Below are positions 1 through 6,590 of a DNA stretch of 9,780 nt, piece by piece. The position numbers were made by a program, and so were the translations under genes. Where the stretch lies: NCBI GenBank assembly GCA_027057815.1, contig JALURD010000187.1:1-9780 (forward strand), read 5' to 3'. Every line of letters starts with the position of its first letter. The stretch's first letter is position 1. This DNA comes from Acidilobaceae archaeon. Its GTDB lineage: Archaea; Thermoproteota; Thermoprotei_A; Sulfolobales; Acidilobaceae. The notes below the pieces were generated by a model that saw only the letters and a list, made by a program, of their open reading frames with translations, ran no database searches and was not told where the DNA came from.

Positions 1-100
1 GGCACAAAGGAGGGGTGGGTCGCTACCTGAAGATGTCTAAATCCCTTCTAAACTCTTTAGATCATGGTATAGCTCGAACAAAGAAGCACGGGGGCTCCTA

Positions 101-125
101 CCCCGCATCCCGCCCATCCCCGCCC
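101..125 (-). other. Predicted G-quadruplex motif (minus strand)
   Basis: The plus strand carries five cytosine runs of 4, 3, 3, 4 and 3 within 25 nt, separated by spacers of 4, 1, 2 and 1 nt. The minus strand therefore has five G-runs with very short loops, which satisfies the usual G3+N1-7 quadruplex rule. It lies about 165 nt upstream of the ligase start. The pattern is seen directly; folding and function are inference. Confidence 0.55.
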
Positions 126-157
126 AGCCTCCTCGAAGTAGATGCAGGATTACCCTT

Positions 158-174
158 ACCCGCGGCTGGCGGGT
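158..174. repeat. Short GC-rich hairpin
   Basis: ACCCGC at 158-163 and GCGGGT at 169-174 are perfect reverse complements separated by 5 nt. The hairpin sits in the non-coding stretch before the ligase gene. No T-tract follows, so it is not an obvious terminator. It could be part of an unrecognised RNA or be chance in GC-rich sequence. Confidence 0.25.
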
Positions 175-230
175 CAGGCTCTTGCCGGGTCTCTTCACGG
201 CCCCTGTTATAGGTATTAGGGTGGATCTAC

Positions 231-262
231 CGGTTTAATGGGCTCCTCCTGCACAATAGTGT
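231..262 (+). promoter_or_regulatory. Candidate promoter of the ligase gene
   Basis: GGTTTAATGG at 232-240 resembles an archaeal TATA box. With the usual spacing of about 25 nt, transcription would start near 262. That leaves a leader of about 28 nt containing GGTGGGG and the GGAGG before the ligase ATG. An alternative TATA-like site, GTTATAGG, lies at 206-213. Pattern match only. Confidence 0.25.
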
Positions 263-289
263 ACCTAGGCTGGTGGGGTTTAGGAGGGT

Positions 290-2113
290 ATGAGCACAAG
301 TAAGGACCTGGAGTTTAAAGTGTTGGCCGACGCCTTCGAGGCTATGGAGCGTATCACGTCTAGGACGCAGCTGACGCTGCTAATGGTTAGACTGCTCAAG
401 CAGACCCCGCCTGAGGTTGTCGACAAGGTTGTCTACCTGATCCAGGGCAAGTTGGGGCCTGATTGGAAAGGTTACCCTGAGCTCGGCGTAGGAGAGAAAA
501 TGCTCGTGCTTGCCATAGCCTCAGCTTACAAGGTGTCCGCTTCTCAAGTTGAGAAGCTCTACAAGAGCCTTGGAGACCTGGGATCCGCCGCCGAGAAGCT
601 TGCACTCAAGTATAGGTCGCAAAGGAGGCCAATGGGACTCGAGGCCTTCATGGGTGGCGGCGAGGAGAAACTCACAGTCACCAGGGTCTACAACACCCTA
701 CTAAGAGTTGCTATGGCCACGGGCGAGGGAAGCAGGGACCTGAAGCTCAGGCTAGTTGCCGGGCTCCTCACGGAGGCCTCGCCCAAGGAGGCCAAGTATA
801 TAGTTAGATTCATAGAGGGTAAGCTTAGGCTCGGCGTGGGCGACGCGACCATACTTGATGCACTAGCCATAGCCTTCGGCGGCGGCGCACATGCAAGGGA
901 GGTCATCGAGAGAGCGTACAACCTCAGGGCCGACCTGGGCTCGATAGCTAGGATAGTCATGGAGCAGGGCGTTGAAGCCCTTAAGGATGTGAAGCCACAG
1001 GTGGGCGTACCCGTCAGGCCCATGCTAGCGGAGAGGCATAATGACCCGGCTGAAATCCTCAGAAAAGTCGGAGGCAGGGGGCTCGTCGAGTATAAGTACG
1101 ATGGTGAGAGGGGCCAGATCCATAAGGACGGCGACAAGATATACATATTCTCCAGGAGGCTGGAGAACATCACTCACATGTATCCCGACGTAGTCGAAAT
1201 AGCTAGGAAGTACATTAGAGCCGAGAAGGCTATAATCGAGGGGGAGATAGTGGCTATCGACCCCGATACTATGGAGTTGAGACCCTTCCAGGAGCTCATG
1301 AGGAGAAAGAGGAAGCACGAGATACATAAGGCTATGAGGGAGGTGCCAGTCGCCGTCTTCCTATTCGACGCGCTCTACAAGGATGGCGAAGACCTTACCA
1401 TGAAGCCCCTGCCGGTCAGGAGGAAGTATCTGGAAGAAATGATTCAAGCTACGGAGACCTGGATGCCAACCCCATACATTATAACTAGTGACCCTGAAGA
1501 GCTTAACAAGTTCTTCCTCAAAGCCATAGAGGATGGAGCCGAAGGCGTCATGGTTAAGGCAATCCACGACCAGTCGATATACAGGGCTGGCGCGCGTGGG
1601 TGGCTATGGATAAAGTTCAAAAGAGACTACAAGAGCGAGATGATAGACACAGTCGACCTCGTCGTTGTTGGCGGTTTCTACGGTAAGGGTAGGAGGGGCG
1701 GCAAGATAGGAACACTCCTCATGGCAGCTTACGACCCTAAGACTGACACCTTTAAGACAGTCTGCAAGGTGGGCTCTGGCTTCACCGACGAGGACCTTGA
1801 TAGAATGGAAGAGATCCTGGGCCCTTACAGGATCCCGCACAAGCACCCAAGGGTAGAGTCTAAGGTGGAGCCTGACGTCTGGTTCGCTCCAGCCAAGGTT
1901 GCGGAGATAATCGGCGCCGAGTTAACCTTATCCCCCATGCACACGTGCTGCCTAGGCAAGGTTAAACCGGGAGTCGGGATATCGATTAGATTCCCCAGGT
2001 TTATCAGGTGGAGGGACGACAAGAACCCAGAGGACGCTACCACCGAGGAGGAGCTGCTTGAAATGTATAAGAGGCAGTTGAGGAAAGTTGAGGAGGAACA
2101 GGCGCCTACTTAG
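290..2113 (+). CDS. lig: ATP-dependent DNA ligase (archaeal Lig1 type)
   Basis: This 607-residue protein seals nicks in duplex DNA in replication (Okazaki fragments) and repair, through a covalent lysyl-AMP intermediate. The catalytic motif I, KYDGER, is at residues 269-274, so K269 should be the adenylated lysine. Motif III lies near 286-293 (IFSRRLEN), IIIa near 358-366 (LFDALYKDG), IV at 419-423 (EGVMVK region), and V at 438-447 (WLWIKFKRDY). An N-terminal DNA-binding domain covers about residues 5-235, and an OB-fold follows from about 450. Length matches crenarchaeal ligases of about 600 residues. The ATG at 290 follows GGAGG by only 2 nt, a tight spacing, but the N-terminus (DLEFKVLADAFEAMERI) aligns well from memory with known ligases. 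Some Desulfurococcales ligases also accept ADP; that cannot be read here. The 3' end overlaps the next gene by 26 nt. Confidence 0.97.
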   Translation: MSTSKDLEFKVLADAFEAMERITSRTQLTLLMVRLLKQTPPEVVDKVVYLIQGKLGPDWKGYPELGVGEKMLVLAIASAYKVSASQVEKLYKSLGDLGSAAEKLALKYRSQRRPMGLEAFMGGGEEKLTVTRVYNTLLRVAMATGEGSRDLKLRLVAGLLTEASPKEAKYIVRFIEGKLRLGVGDATILDALAIAFGGGAHAREVIERAYNLRADLGSIARIVMEQGVEALKDVKPQVGVPVRPMLAERHNDPAEILRKVGGRGLVEYKYDGERGQIHKDGDKIYIFSRRLENITHMYPDVVEIARKYIRAEKAIIEGEIVAIDPDTMELRPFQELMRRKRKHEIHKAMREVPVAVFLFDALYKDGEDLTMKPLPVRRKYLEEMIQATETWMPTPYIITSDPEELNKFFLKAIEDGAEGVMVKAIHDQSIYRAGARGWLWIKFKRDYKSEMIDTVDLVVVGGFYGKGRRGGKIGTLLMAAYDPKTDTFKTVCKVGSGFTDEDLDRMEEILGPYRIPHKHPRVESKVEPDVWFAPAKVAEIIGAELTLSPMHTCCLGKVKPGVGISIRFPRFIRWRDDKNPEDATTEEELLEMYKRQLRKVEEEQAPT

Positions 2114-2558
2114 AGACCTCGTGAGACAACGGTCTGAAATACTCTACTCACTCGCAGTGGAAGCTGTCAGAATAGGCGACGTCGAATACGCGAGGATGCT
2201 AACCAGCCTCATCCGAAGACTATCCGAGCGGAACAGGGTAAGACTGCCGAGAAGGCTCAAGAGGGGGATATGCAAGAACTGCGGCGCCCCCCTTCTGCCG
2301 GGTTTAACGGCTAGAGTGAGGCTCAGGAGCCAAGGGAGAATGTCTTATAGGGTCGTCGTCTGCGAGCTATGCGGCTGGATCCACCGCTACCCCTATAAGA
2401 CCCGGAGTACCCGTGCTTCACGGAAGCAGGGAGGGTCTCAAGGTGAGTCTGAGGGAGAAAGTGAAGCAAGCGCACCACGCGAGCCCGGATGTCATTATCG
2501 GGAAGAATGGGATAACGCAGGGGGTCATCGAGGAGATAAAGAGGAGGCTCAAGGCTAA
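2088..2558 (+). CDS. rnp4: Ribonuclease P protein component 4 (Rpp21/Rpr2 family)
   Basis: This protein subunit of archaeal RNase P would pair with Rpp29 and help the RNA subunit remove 5' leaders from pre-tRNA. The Rpp21 family is recognised by two N-terminal basic helices (about residues 1-55) and a zinc ribbon with Cys62, Cys65, Cys92 and Cys95 (CKNC and CELC), followed by the WIHRYPYK stretch at 97-104. The TTG start at 2088 lies inside the ligase gene; the GTG at 2121 is an alternative that would drop 11 basic residues. The last 50 or so residues, rich in Ser, Gly and Glu, are not typical of the family and are read from DNA that also encodes the start of the next gene in another frame. 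The tail may be poorly conserved or disordered. The 156-residue length is long because of it. Confidence 0.88.
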   Translation: MRRNRRLLRDLVRQRSEILYSLAVEAVRIGDVEYARMLTSLIRRLSERNRVRLPRRLKRGICKNCGAPLLPGLTARVRLRSQGRMSYRVVVCELCGWIHRYPYKTRSTRASRKQGGSQGESEGESEASAPREPGCHYREEWDNAGGHRGDKEEAQG

Positions 2559-2790
2559 GGGCGTCATCAAGGTTAAGATGCTAAGGACTGCCCTAGAAGG
2601 CAGGGGGCTTGATAGGAGAGAGGCGGCTAAGCTAGTCGCTCAGCTGGCTGGAGCGAGACTTATGGGTATTAGGGGGAGAACCTTCGTCCTGGCAGCCCGC
2701 CAGCAGACGCGGGAAGGTGTCGCTTTAAACTCCCAGGGGTACCCGCAGTGGCGCTTGGGGAGGGCTGATAGGGGATGGTCACGGCGCTAG
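2443..2790 (+). CDS. YhbY/CRS1-CRM family RNA-binding protein
   Basis: This 115-residue protein carries a CRM/YhbY domain, an RNA-binding fold found in bacterial YhbY (associated with the large ribosomal subunit) and plant intron-splicing factors. The family signature is the loop GKNGIT at residues 20-25, preceded by PDVII and followed by the helix GVIEEIKRRLKAKG and strand VIKVKML. A second half with GARLMGIRGRTFVLA completes the fold. I chose GTG 2443 because GGGAGG lies about 8 nt upstream and because SLREKVKQ is a natural domain start. GTG 2413 in the same frame is possible but has no good ribosome site. The gene overlaps rnp4 by 116 nt and eS19 by 16 nt. A role in ribosome or RNase P assembly is inferred from family and neighbours. 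Confidence 0.82.
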   Translation: MSLREKVKQAHHASPDVIIGKNGITQGVIEEIKRRLKAKGVIKVKMLRTALEGRGLDRREAAKLVAQLAGARLMGIRGRTFVLAARQQTREGVALNSQGYPQWRLGRADRGWSRR

Positions 2791-3236
2791 ACGTCCCGGC
2801 GGACTTGCTGATAAAGAGGGTTGCTGAGAAGCTAAAGAAGGAGTACGAGCAGGTAAAACCTCCGGTATGGGCTTACTTCGCCAAGACTGGCGTGCACAAG
2901 GAGAGGCCTCCACAGGACCCTGACTGGTGGTACATGAGGGCGGCCTCTATACTTAGGAAGCTCTACAAGTCGGGCCAACCTATAGGCATCGAGAGGTTCA
3001 GGGTCATCTACGGCGGAAGAATGAATAGGGGCGTCGCGCCCGAGAGGTTCGCTAAAGCCAGTGGTGCCGTCATACGCAAGATACTACAGCAACTCGAGGC
3101 GGCAGGGCTGGTGAGGAAGGTACCTGGGAAGGGTAGGGAGCTAACACCACAGGGGAGGAGCCTGCTGGATAGGACTGCCAAGGAGATTATGCAGGAACTA
3201 GTAAAGGAGTACCCCGAACTAGAGAGGTACCTGTAA
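2775..3236 (+). CDS. rps19e: 30S ribosomal protein S19e (eS19)
   Basis: This 153-residue small-subunit protein belongs to eS19, shared by archaea and eukaryotes and absent from bacteria; it sits on the 30S head, and the eukaryotic version is needed for 40S maturation. Recognisable blocks are the N-terminal TALDVPADLLIKRVAEKLK, the PPVWAYFAKTGVHKERPPQD stretch near residues 30-49, WWYMRAASILRKLY at about 51-64, and the C-terminal winged-helix part with GRELTPQGRSLLDR. Length is normal. The ATG at 2775 lies within the last codons of the YhbY gene, with GGGGAGG about 11 nt upstream, which suggests translational coupling. It is the last gene of the first overlapping block. Confidence 0.96.
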   Translation: MVTALDVPADLLIKRVAEKLKKEYEQVKPPVWAYFAKTGVHKERPPQDPDWWYMRAASILRKLYKSGQPIGIERFRVIYGGRMNRGVAPERFAKASGAVIRKILQQLEAAGLVRKVPGKGRELTPQGRSLLDRTAKEIMQELVKEYPELERYL

Positions 3237-3263
3237 ATAACGACCACCCTCTCCTCAGAACCG

Positions 3264-3307
3264 ATACCTATTAACTCTACTTCCCTCCACTACCCCGACT
3301 AGGTGAG
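3264..3307 (+). promoter_or_regulatory. Candidate promoter and SD for the PDCD5-eL39-eL31 block
   Basis: The 76-nt gap after eS19 contains CTATTAACT at 3268-3276, an AT-rich TATA-like site. Transcription would be expected near 3298, just before the SD sequence AGGTGAG at 3301-3307 and the GTG start at 3313. The same 9-mer appears at 4205-4213 before aIF6. Pattern-based; readthrough from the upstream block is also possible. Confidence 0.35.
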
Positions 3308-3312
3308 TATAG

Positions 3313-3666
3313 GTGTCCGTTGAGCCTGTTGATGATGCGGAGTTAGAGGAGATTCGCAGGAGGAAACTCCTGGAACTACAGAAGCAACTTGAGGAGGAGA
3401 GGAGGCGTAGAGAACAGCAGGCTATACTTGAGGCTCAGAGGGAGGCTGTACTAAGGAGGATCCTAACTGAGTCTGCAAGGAGCAGGCTGGCCAACGTTAA
3501 ACTAGTCAAGCCGGAGCTAGCTAGGGCGGTAGAGGATTATATAATCCAGCTGGTGCAGGTAGGCCGCCTTACTCCGCCCGTCGGGGAGGACGTTGTCGTA
3601 GAGTTACTTATTAGGCTCGACTCCCAGGGGAGGCGTGAACCGACGATACGCTTCAAAAGGAAGTGA
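3313..3666 (+). CDS. PDCD5-family DNA-binding protein
   Basis: The 117-residue product matches the archaeal PDCD5/TFAR19 family, small helical proteins usually annotated as DNA-binding. Residues 8-50 form a long, highly charged helix (ELEEIRRRKLLELQKQLEEE). A three-helix core follows, with ILTESARSRLANVKLVKPELARAVEDYIIQL at about 52-83, then the conserved VGRLTPPVGEDVVVELL and a basic end, IRFKRK. The start is GTG 3313 with AGGTGA 6 nt upstream; no in-frame ATG precedes the conserved core. The eukaryotic homologue is linked to apoptosis and to the TRiC chaperonin; the archaeal role is not firmly known. Its position between eS19 and eL39 is a common archaeal arrangement as I recall it. Confidence 0.93.
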   Translation: MSVEPVDDAELEEIRRRKLLELQKQLEEERRRREQQAILEAQREAVLRRILTESARSRLANVKLVKPELARAVEDYIIQLVQVGRLTPPVGEDVVVELLIRLDSQGRREPTIRFKRK

Positions 3667-3705
3667 GGCCTGCGCCGCACTAGGCGGGAGTGAGGTGGAG
3701 GGTGC

Positions 3706-3861
3706 ATGGCGAGAAATAAGCCGCATGCGAGGAAGCTCAGGCTGGCGAGGGCGCTGAAGTCTAATAGCCCGGTACCCGTTTGGGTGATTATCAAGACTGC
3801 TAGGAGGTTCACGTATAACCCCAAGCGGAGGCACTGGAGGCGCTCGAAGTTAAAGGTGTAG
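3706..3861 (+). CDS. rpl39e: 50S ribosomal protein L39e (eL39)
   Basis: This 51-residue, very basic protein is the archaeal/eukaryal eL39, which lines the peptide exit tunnel of the large subunit. The reading begins MARNKPHARKLRLARALKSN and continues with PVPVWVIIKTARRFTYNPKR and a basic RHWRRSKLKV end. The order (basic helix, VPVWV, then an arginine-rich RRHWRR tail) and the 51-residue length are diagnostic. The ATG at 3706 follows GGTGGAGGG within about 4 nt. It begins 39 nt after PDCD5 and ends 12 nt before eL31, so it is very likely cotranscribed with both. Confidence 0.95.
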   Translation: MARNKPHARKLRLARALKSNSPVPVWVIIKTARRFTYNPKRRHWRRSKLKV

Positions 3862-3873
3862 GGGGTGTGAATA

Positions 3874-4203
3874 GTGCCCAGTGAGCCCGGTCACTACGTG
3901 TACGTGATACCCTTGTCACGCGTATACTGGGGTAGGAGAACTAATCGGGCTGATAGAGCAGTAAAACTTGTAAGGCGGTTCATCCAAAGGCACACTAAGG
4001 TCGACAGGGTACTGATAACCAACGAGGTCAACGAGTACATATGGCAGAGAGGCCGTGAAAAGCCTCCTAGACGTATCAAGGTGTTAGTCACGGTTAAGGA
4101 AGTCGAGGAGGAGGGCGAGAAGAAGAAGCTGGCCATAGTCAGGCTGGCTGGTGAGAAGCTTAAGCCAGGCAAGTACGAGGTAAAAACGGAGAAGAAGCAG
4201 TAA
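3874..4203 (+). CDS. rpl31e: 50S ribosomal protein L31e (eL31)
   Basis: The 109-residue protein is eL31, which lies near the rim of the exit tunnel on the large subunit. Family blocks visible are YVIPLSRVYWGRRTNRADRAVKLVRRFIQRHTK near residues 10-42, VLITNEVNEYIWQRGREKPPRRIKV at about 46-70, and a VTVKEVEEEGEKKKLAIVRL strand region. The lysine-rich end (KYEVKTEKKQ) is ordinary for archaeal copies. Translation starts at GTG 3874, and GGGGGTGTGA sits just upstream, overlapping the end of eL39. It is the third gene of its block. Confidence 0.96.
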   Translation: MPSEPGHYVYVIPLSRVYWGRRTNRADRAVKLVRRFIQRHTKVDRVLITNEVNEYIWQRGREKPPRRIKVLVTVKEVEEEGEKKKLAIVRLAGEKLKPGKYEVKTEKKQ

Positions 4204-4204
4204 A

Positions 4205-4240
4205 CTATTAACTTTAACACACCACGATTAGCTGGGTAAC
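4205..4240 (+). promoter_or_regulatory. Candidate promoter of the aIF6-eL20-prefoldin-ftsY block
   Basis: The 57-nt gap after eL31 starts with an AT-rich stretch containing CTATTAACT (4205-4213) and CTTTAAC (4212-4218). A TATA box centred near 4214 would place the transcript start near 4240, about 20 nt before the aIF6 ATG. No strong SD lies before that ATG (GGGGGCG is the best match), which fits a short-leader transcript. Inference from spacing. Confidence 0.35.
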
Positions 4241-4260
4241 GAGTCTGGGGGCGCCCGCAT

Positions 4261-4947
4261 ATGGCCAAGTTTGAGGTGGCAAAGCTACAGATCTTAGGTA
4301 ACCCCAACATCGGCGTCTATATACACGTCACAAACAGGCTGGCATTTGTGCCTCCTGGACTTACACATCACGATCTTGAGGTCATCAGAAGCGTCCTAGG
4401 AGTAGACCTGGCCGAAGTCGTGGTATCTGGGATGAGACTGCTAGGCATAATGATGGCTGGCAATGATAATGGAGTAATCCTACCAAAAACCGTTACAGAG
4501 GAGGAGCTACAAGCCATAAAGAAGGCTGTAGGCGACATGAATATTGCTGTGCTGCCCTCCACAAACAACGCGGTGGGCAACCTAATAGCCGCCAACAATA
4601 GGGGAGCCATAGTATATCCGGGCTTAGAGGATGGTGCAGTTAAGGTGATAGAGGACACCCTCGGCGTTGAAGTAATCAAAGCGTCTGTAGCGGGCACGCC
4701 GGTAGTAGGCTCGGTTATAGTAGTAAATAATAGAGGAGGCCTTGTCCACCCCGACGCGAGTGAGGATGAGATAAAGACGTTGGCGGATATATTTAAGGTG
4801 CCAATAATACCCGGAACGGTTAATTTCGGGGTATCGCTGGTGCGCACAGGCCTGGTGGCTAACGACCGGGGAGCCATAGCTGGCGAGGACACTACGGGCC
4901 CCGAGCTGGCCCGTATACAAATGGCTCTGGGAGGTGAGTCCGGGTGA
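4261..4947 (+). CDS. eif6: Translation initiation factor 6 (aIF6)
   Basis: This 228-residue protein is archaeal IF6, an anti-association factor that binds the large ribosomal subunit and blocks joining with the small one. The pentein fold is visible as about five similar segments, each ending in an Asn-Arg/Asn-Gly turn: HVTNRLAFVP near 22-31, AGNDNGVILP near 67-76, AANNRGAIVYP near 111-121, VVNNRGGLVHP near 155-165 and VANDRGAIAG near 199-208. The spacing of about 44-45 residues is very regular. Length is normal. The ATG at 4261 opens the block after a non-coding gap. The stop overlaps the GTG of the next gene by 4 nt, and that gene's SD lies in the final codons, so translation is probably coupled. 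Confidence 0.97.
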   Translation: MAKFEVAKLQILGNPNIGVYIHVTNRLAFVPPGLTHHDLEVIRSVLGVDLAEVVVSGMRLLGIMMAGNDNGVILPKTVTEEELQAIKKAVGDMNIAVLPSTNNAVGNLIAANNRGAIVYPGLEDGAVKVIEDTLGVEVIKASVAGTPVVGSVIVVNNRGGLVHPDASEDEIKTLADIFKVPIIPGTVNFGVSLVRTGLVANDRGAIAGEDTTGPELARIQMALGGESG

Positions 4948-5207
4948 GTGAGGTCAAGATATTCAGGGTTAAGGGTCGTATGCTACTATCCCACGATAGG
5001 TTCCCTGAGTGGAGGAACTTCACAATCTACGTGAGAGCCCTCAAGCCTGAACATGCATTAGAGCGTGTATACTCCGAACTAGGATCAAGACACAAGCTCA
5101 GAAGAAGACACATAAAGATCGAGGAGGTCAAGGAGGTCCCACTGGAGGAAGTTGAGGACTTAACCATCATAAGGCTCTCGCAGCTGGAGCGCTGGGTGAA
5201 AGTGTAA
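4944..5207 (+). CDS. rpl18a: 50S ribosomal protein LX / L18Ae (eL20)
   Basis: The 87-residue product is the archaeal LX protein, a short version of eukaryotic L18A (eL20) on the large subunit. Diagnostic parts are KIFRVKGRMLLSHDRFPEW at residues 5-23, a FTIYVRALKPEHALERVYSELGSRHKLRR region at about 26-54, and the acidic IEEVKEVPLEEVEDL stretch before IIRLSQLERW. The GTG at 4944 overlaps the aIF6 stop in a GTGA junction. GGAGGTGA at 4930-4937, six nt upstream, is an almost ideal ribosome site. The stop codon shares one base with the prefoldin ATG. Confidence 0.94.
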   Translation: MSEVKIFRVKGRMLLSHDRFPEWRNFTIYVRALKPEHALERVYSELGSRHKLRRRHIKIEEVKEVPLEEVEDLTIIRLSQLERWVKV

Positions 5208-5644
5208 TGGCTAAACAGCCAAGCCGTGAGGAGTTAGCCTATATCCAGAGCCAAATGCTGGCTTTGCAAGAGCAGATGACTAGCCTTCAATCCCTCATAG
5301 CCCAGTTTGAGGCTGCTATTAACAACTTGAAGGCCGCCGCGGACTCTATCGATGCCATAGTTAGGGGGCCCGAGGAAGTTGTGTTCCCCCTAGATCCTGG
5401 GTTCAACACTTATGTGCGCGGGCGCCCCCTCAATAACGACAAATTCATAGTTCACATAGGCTTAGACTACTACGCTGAGGCGGATGCCTCCACAGTGCTT
5501 AAGATCATAGCAAAGAAGAGGAGCAGGCTTGAGAGAAGCTTACAGGAGATGCAGGAGAGACTAGCTATGCTCGCATCCATATATGAAAAGTACAGGCAAG
5601 CCCTGGCTGAGGCTGCCGCGGCTGCCCAGCGGAGAACGGGGTGA
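5207..5644 (+). CDS. pfdA: Prefoldin subunit alpha
   Basis: This 145-residue protein is the alpha subunit of prefoldin, the hexameric (alpha2-beta4) chaperone that captures unfolded chains in the cytoplasm. Two long coiled-coil helices flank a beta-hairpin core: about residues 7-50 (with LQEQMTSLQSLIAQFEAAIN), a core at about 53-95 (FPLDPGFNTYVRG and FIVHIGLDYYAEAD), and a helix from about 96 to 140. The alanine-rich end (ALAEAAAAAQRR) is simple in composition. The ATG at 5207 overlaps the previous stop in a TAATG junction. The gene sits with ribosomal proteins and ftsY, a grouping that fits handling of nascent chains. Confidence 0.95.
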   Translation: MAKQPSREELAYIQSQMLALQEQMTSLQSLIAQFEAAINNLKAAADSIDAIVRGPEEVVFPLDPGFNTYVRGRPLNNDKFIVHIGLDYYAEADASTVLKIIAKKRSRLERSLQEMQERLAMLASIYEKYRQALAEAAAAAQRRTG

Positions 5645-5654
5645 CCGCTCCCTC

Positions 5655-6578
5655 TTGTTCGGTAGACTCAAATCCGTCCTCAATAAGGCGGTTAAGTCAC
5701 TCGCCTCCAAGGCCTTAGAGAAAACTCTATCAGAGGAGGACGTAGACGAAGTCCTGGAGGAGTTAAAAATGGAGCTCCTAGAGAACGAGGTCGCCTTTGA
5801 AGTGGCCGAGGAGCTGGCCGAGAAGGTTAAATCGCGCCTAGTCGGCTTGAAAGTTAATAGAGGCACTAAAGTTGAGAGGGTGGTTCTTGACGCATTCAGA
5901 AATGCTCTACTCGAGATACTAGGCCAGCCCGGCCCTGACTTAGTGGAGGAGGCTAGGAGAAGGTGTGGCAGGGGGAAGCCTCTCGTGGTTGTCTTCCTGG
6001 GAGTAAATGGGACCGGTAAAACCACCTCCATAGCCAAGCTGGCATACCTTATGAAGAGGAACGGCATTACCCCGGTCCTAGCCGCGGCAGACACATTCAG
6101 AGCCGGTGCCCAGGAGCAGCTTGAAGTCCATGCCTCGAAGGTCGGCGTCCCTGTAATTAGGGGAAAATATGGGTCTGATCCTGCAAGCGTCGCCTTTAGC
6201 GCCATAGAATACGCGAAGGCCCGGAATTACTGTGTTGTGCTAGTAGATACCGCTGGCAGGATGCACGTCGATTACGACTTGATGGGTGAAATGAGGAAGA
6301 TAGTAAGGGTCTCCAAGCCGGACTTTAAAATCCTAGTTGTTGACGCCCTAACGGGTAACGATGCAGTAGAGCAGGCTAGGAAATTCAATGAAGAGGTGGG
6401 CATCGATGGTTTCATAATCACGAAGGCTGACGCCGACGTGAAAGGAGGAGTAGCGGTGTCAGTCACGGCGGTAACCGGGAAACCTATACTTTACTTAGGC
6501 GTGGGCCAGAGGTACGAGGATTTAGTGCGTTTTGATCCAGAAAAACTGGTAAAATCAATTCTACCTGAGGAAGCATGA
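5655..6578 (+). CDS. ftsY: Signal recognition particle receptor FtsY
   Basis: This 307-residue SRP GTPase is the membrane-side receptor that docks ribosome-SRP complexes for cotranslational targeting. The N domain (about residues 1-95) is a helical bundle starting MFGRLKSVLNKAVKSL. The G domain shows G1 GVNGTGKTT at 116-124, the DTFRAGAQEQL motif at 146-156, G3 DTAGR at 198-202 and G4 TKAD at 256-259, and ends with the YLGVGQRYEDLVRFDP stretch typical of FtsY. I chose TTG 5655: GGGGTGA lies 11 nt upstream, the gene then starts 10 nt after prefoldin, and MFGRLK is a usual FtsY beginning. The ATG at 5583 would overlap prefoldin by 62 nt and lacks an SD. There is no long acidic A domain, as in many archaeal FtsY proteins. 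Confidence 0.95.
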   Translation: MFGRLKSVLNKAVKSLASKALEKTLSEEDVDEVLEELKMELLENEVAFEVAEELAEKVKSRLVGLKVNRGTKVERVVLDAFRNALLEILGQPGPDLVEEARRRCGRGKPLVVVFLGVNGTGKTTSIAKLAYLMKRNGITPVLAAADTFRAGAQEQLEVHASKVGVPVIRGKYGSDPASVAFSAIEYAKARNYCVVLVDTAGRMHVDYDLMGEMRKIVRVSKPDFKILVVDALTGNDAVEQARKFNEEVGIDGFIITKADADVKGGVAVSVTAVTGKPILYLGVGQRYEDLVRFDPEKLVKSILPEEA

Positions 6579-6590
6579 ATAACTAAAGGC

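Larger units (their letters stand above)
1..289. other. Left-edge region without a convincing gene
   Basis: I see no recognisable gene, tRNA or known structured RNA here. A plus-strand frame is open from the window edge to a stop near 212, with a possible GTG start at 15 just after GGAGG. Its product is proline- and serine-rich and matches nothing I know. A minus-strand frame from GTG 198 to TAG 37 (53 residues) is equally unsupported. What stands out is composition: a C-rich block at 101-125, a GC hairpin at 158-174, and AT-richer patches at 206-213 and 232-239 that could be TATA boxes for the ligase gene. Confidence 0.5.

Noticed and set aside
37..198. Minus-strand open frame of 53 codons (GTG 198 to TAG 37)
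   Set aside because: Codon use is acceptable, but there is no clear SD or family, and the frame runs through the G-rich block, which makes open frames easy to obtain.
15..212. Plus-strand open frame of about 65 codons at the left edge
   Set aside because: Low-complexity Pro/Ser/Gly product, SD only 1 nt from the GTG, and overlap with the C-rich quadruplex block; nothing recognisable.
60..215. Possible tRNA, SRP RNA or RNase P RNA in the left non-coding stretch
   Set aside because: No T-arm GTTCGA with a pairing stem, no cloverleaf and no recognised conserved core on either strand.
3894..4892. Long minus-strand open frames opposite eL31 and aIF6
   Set aside because: Antisense shadows of highly conserved genes; no family resemblance.
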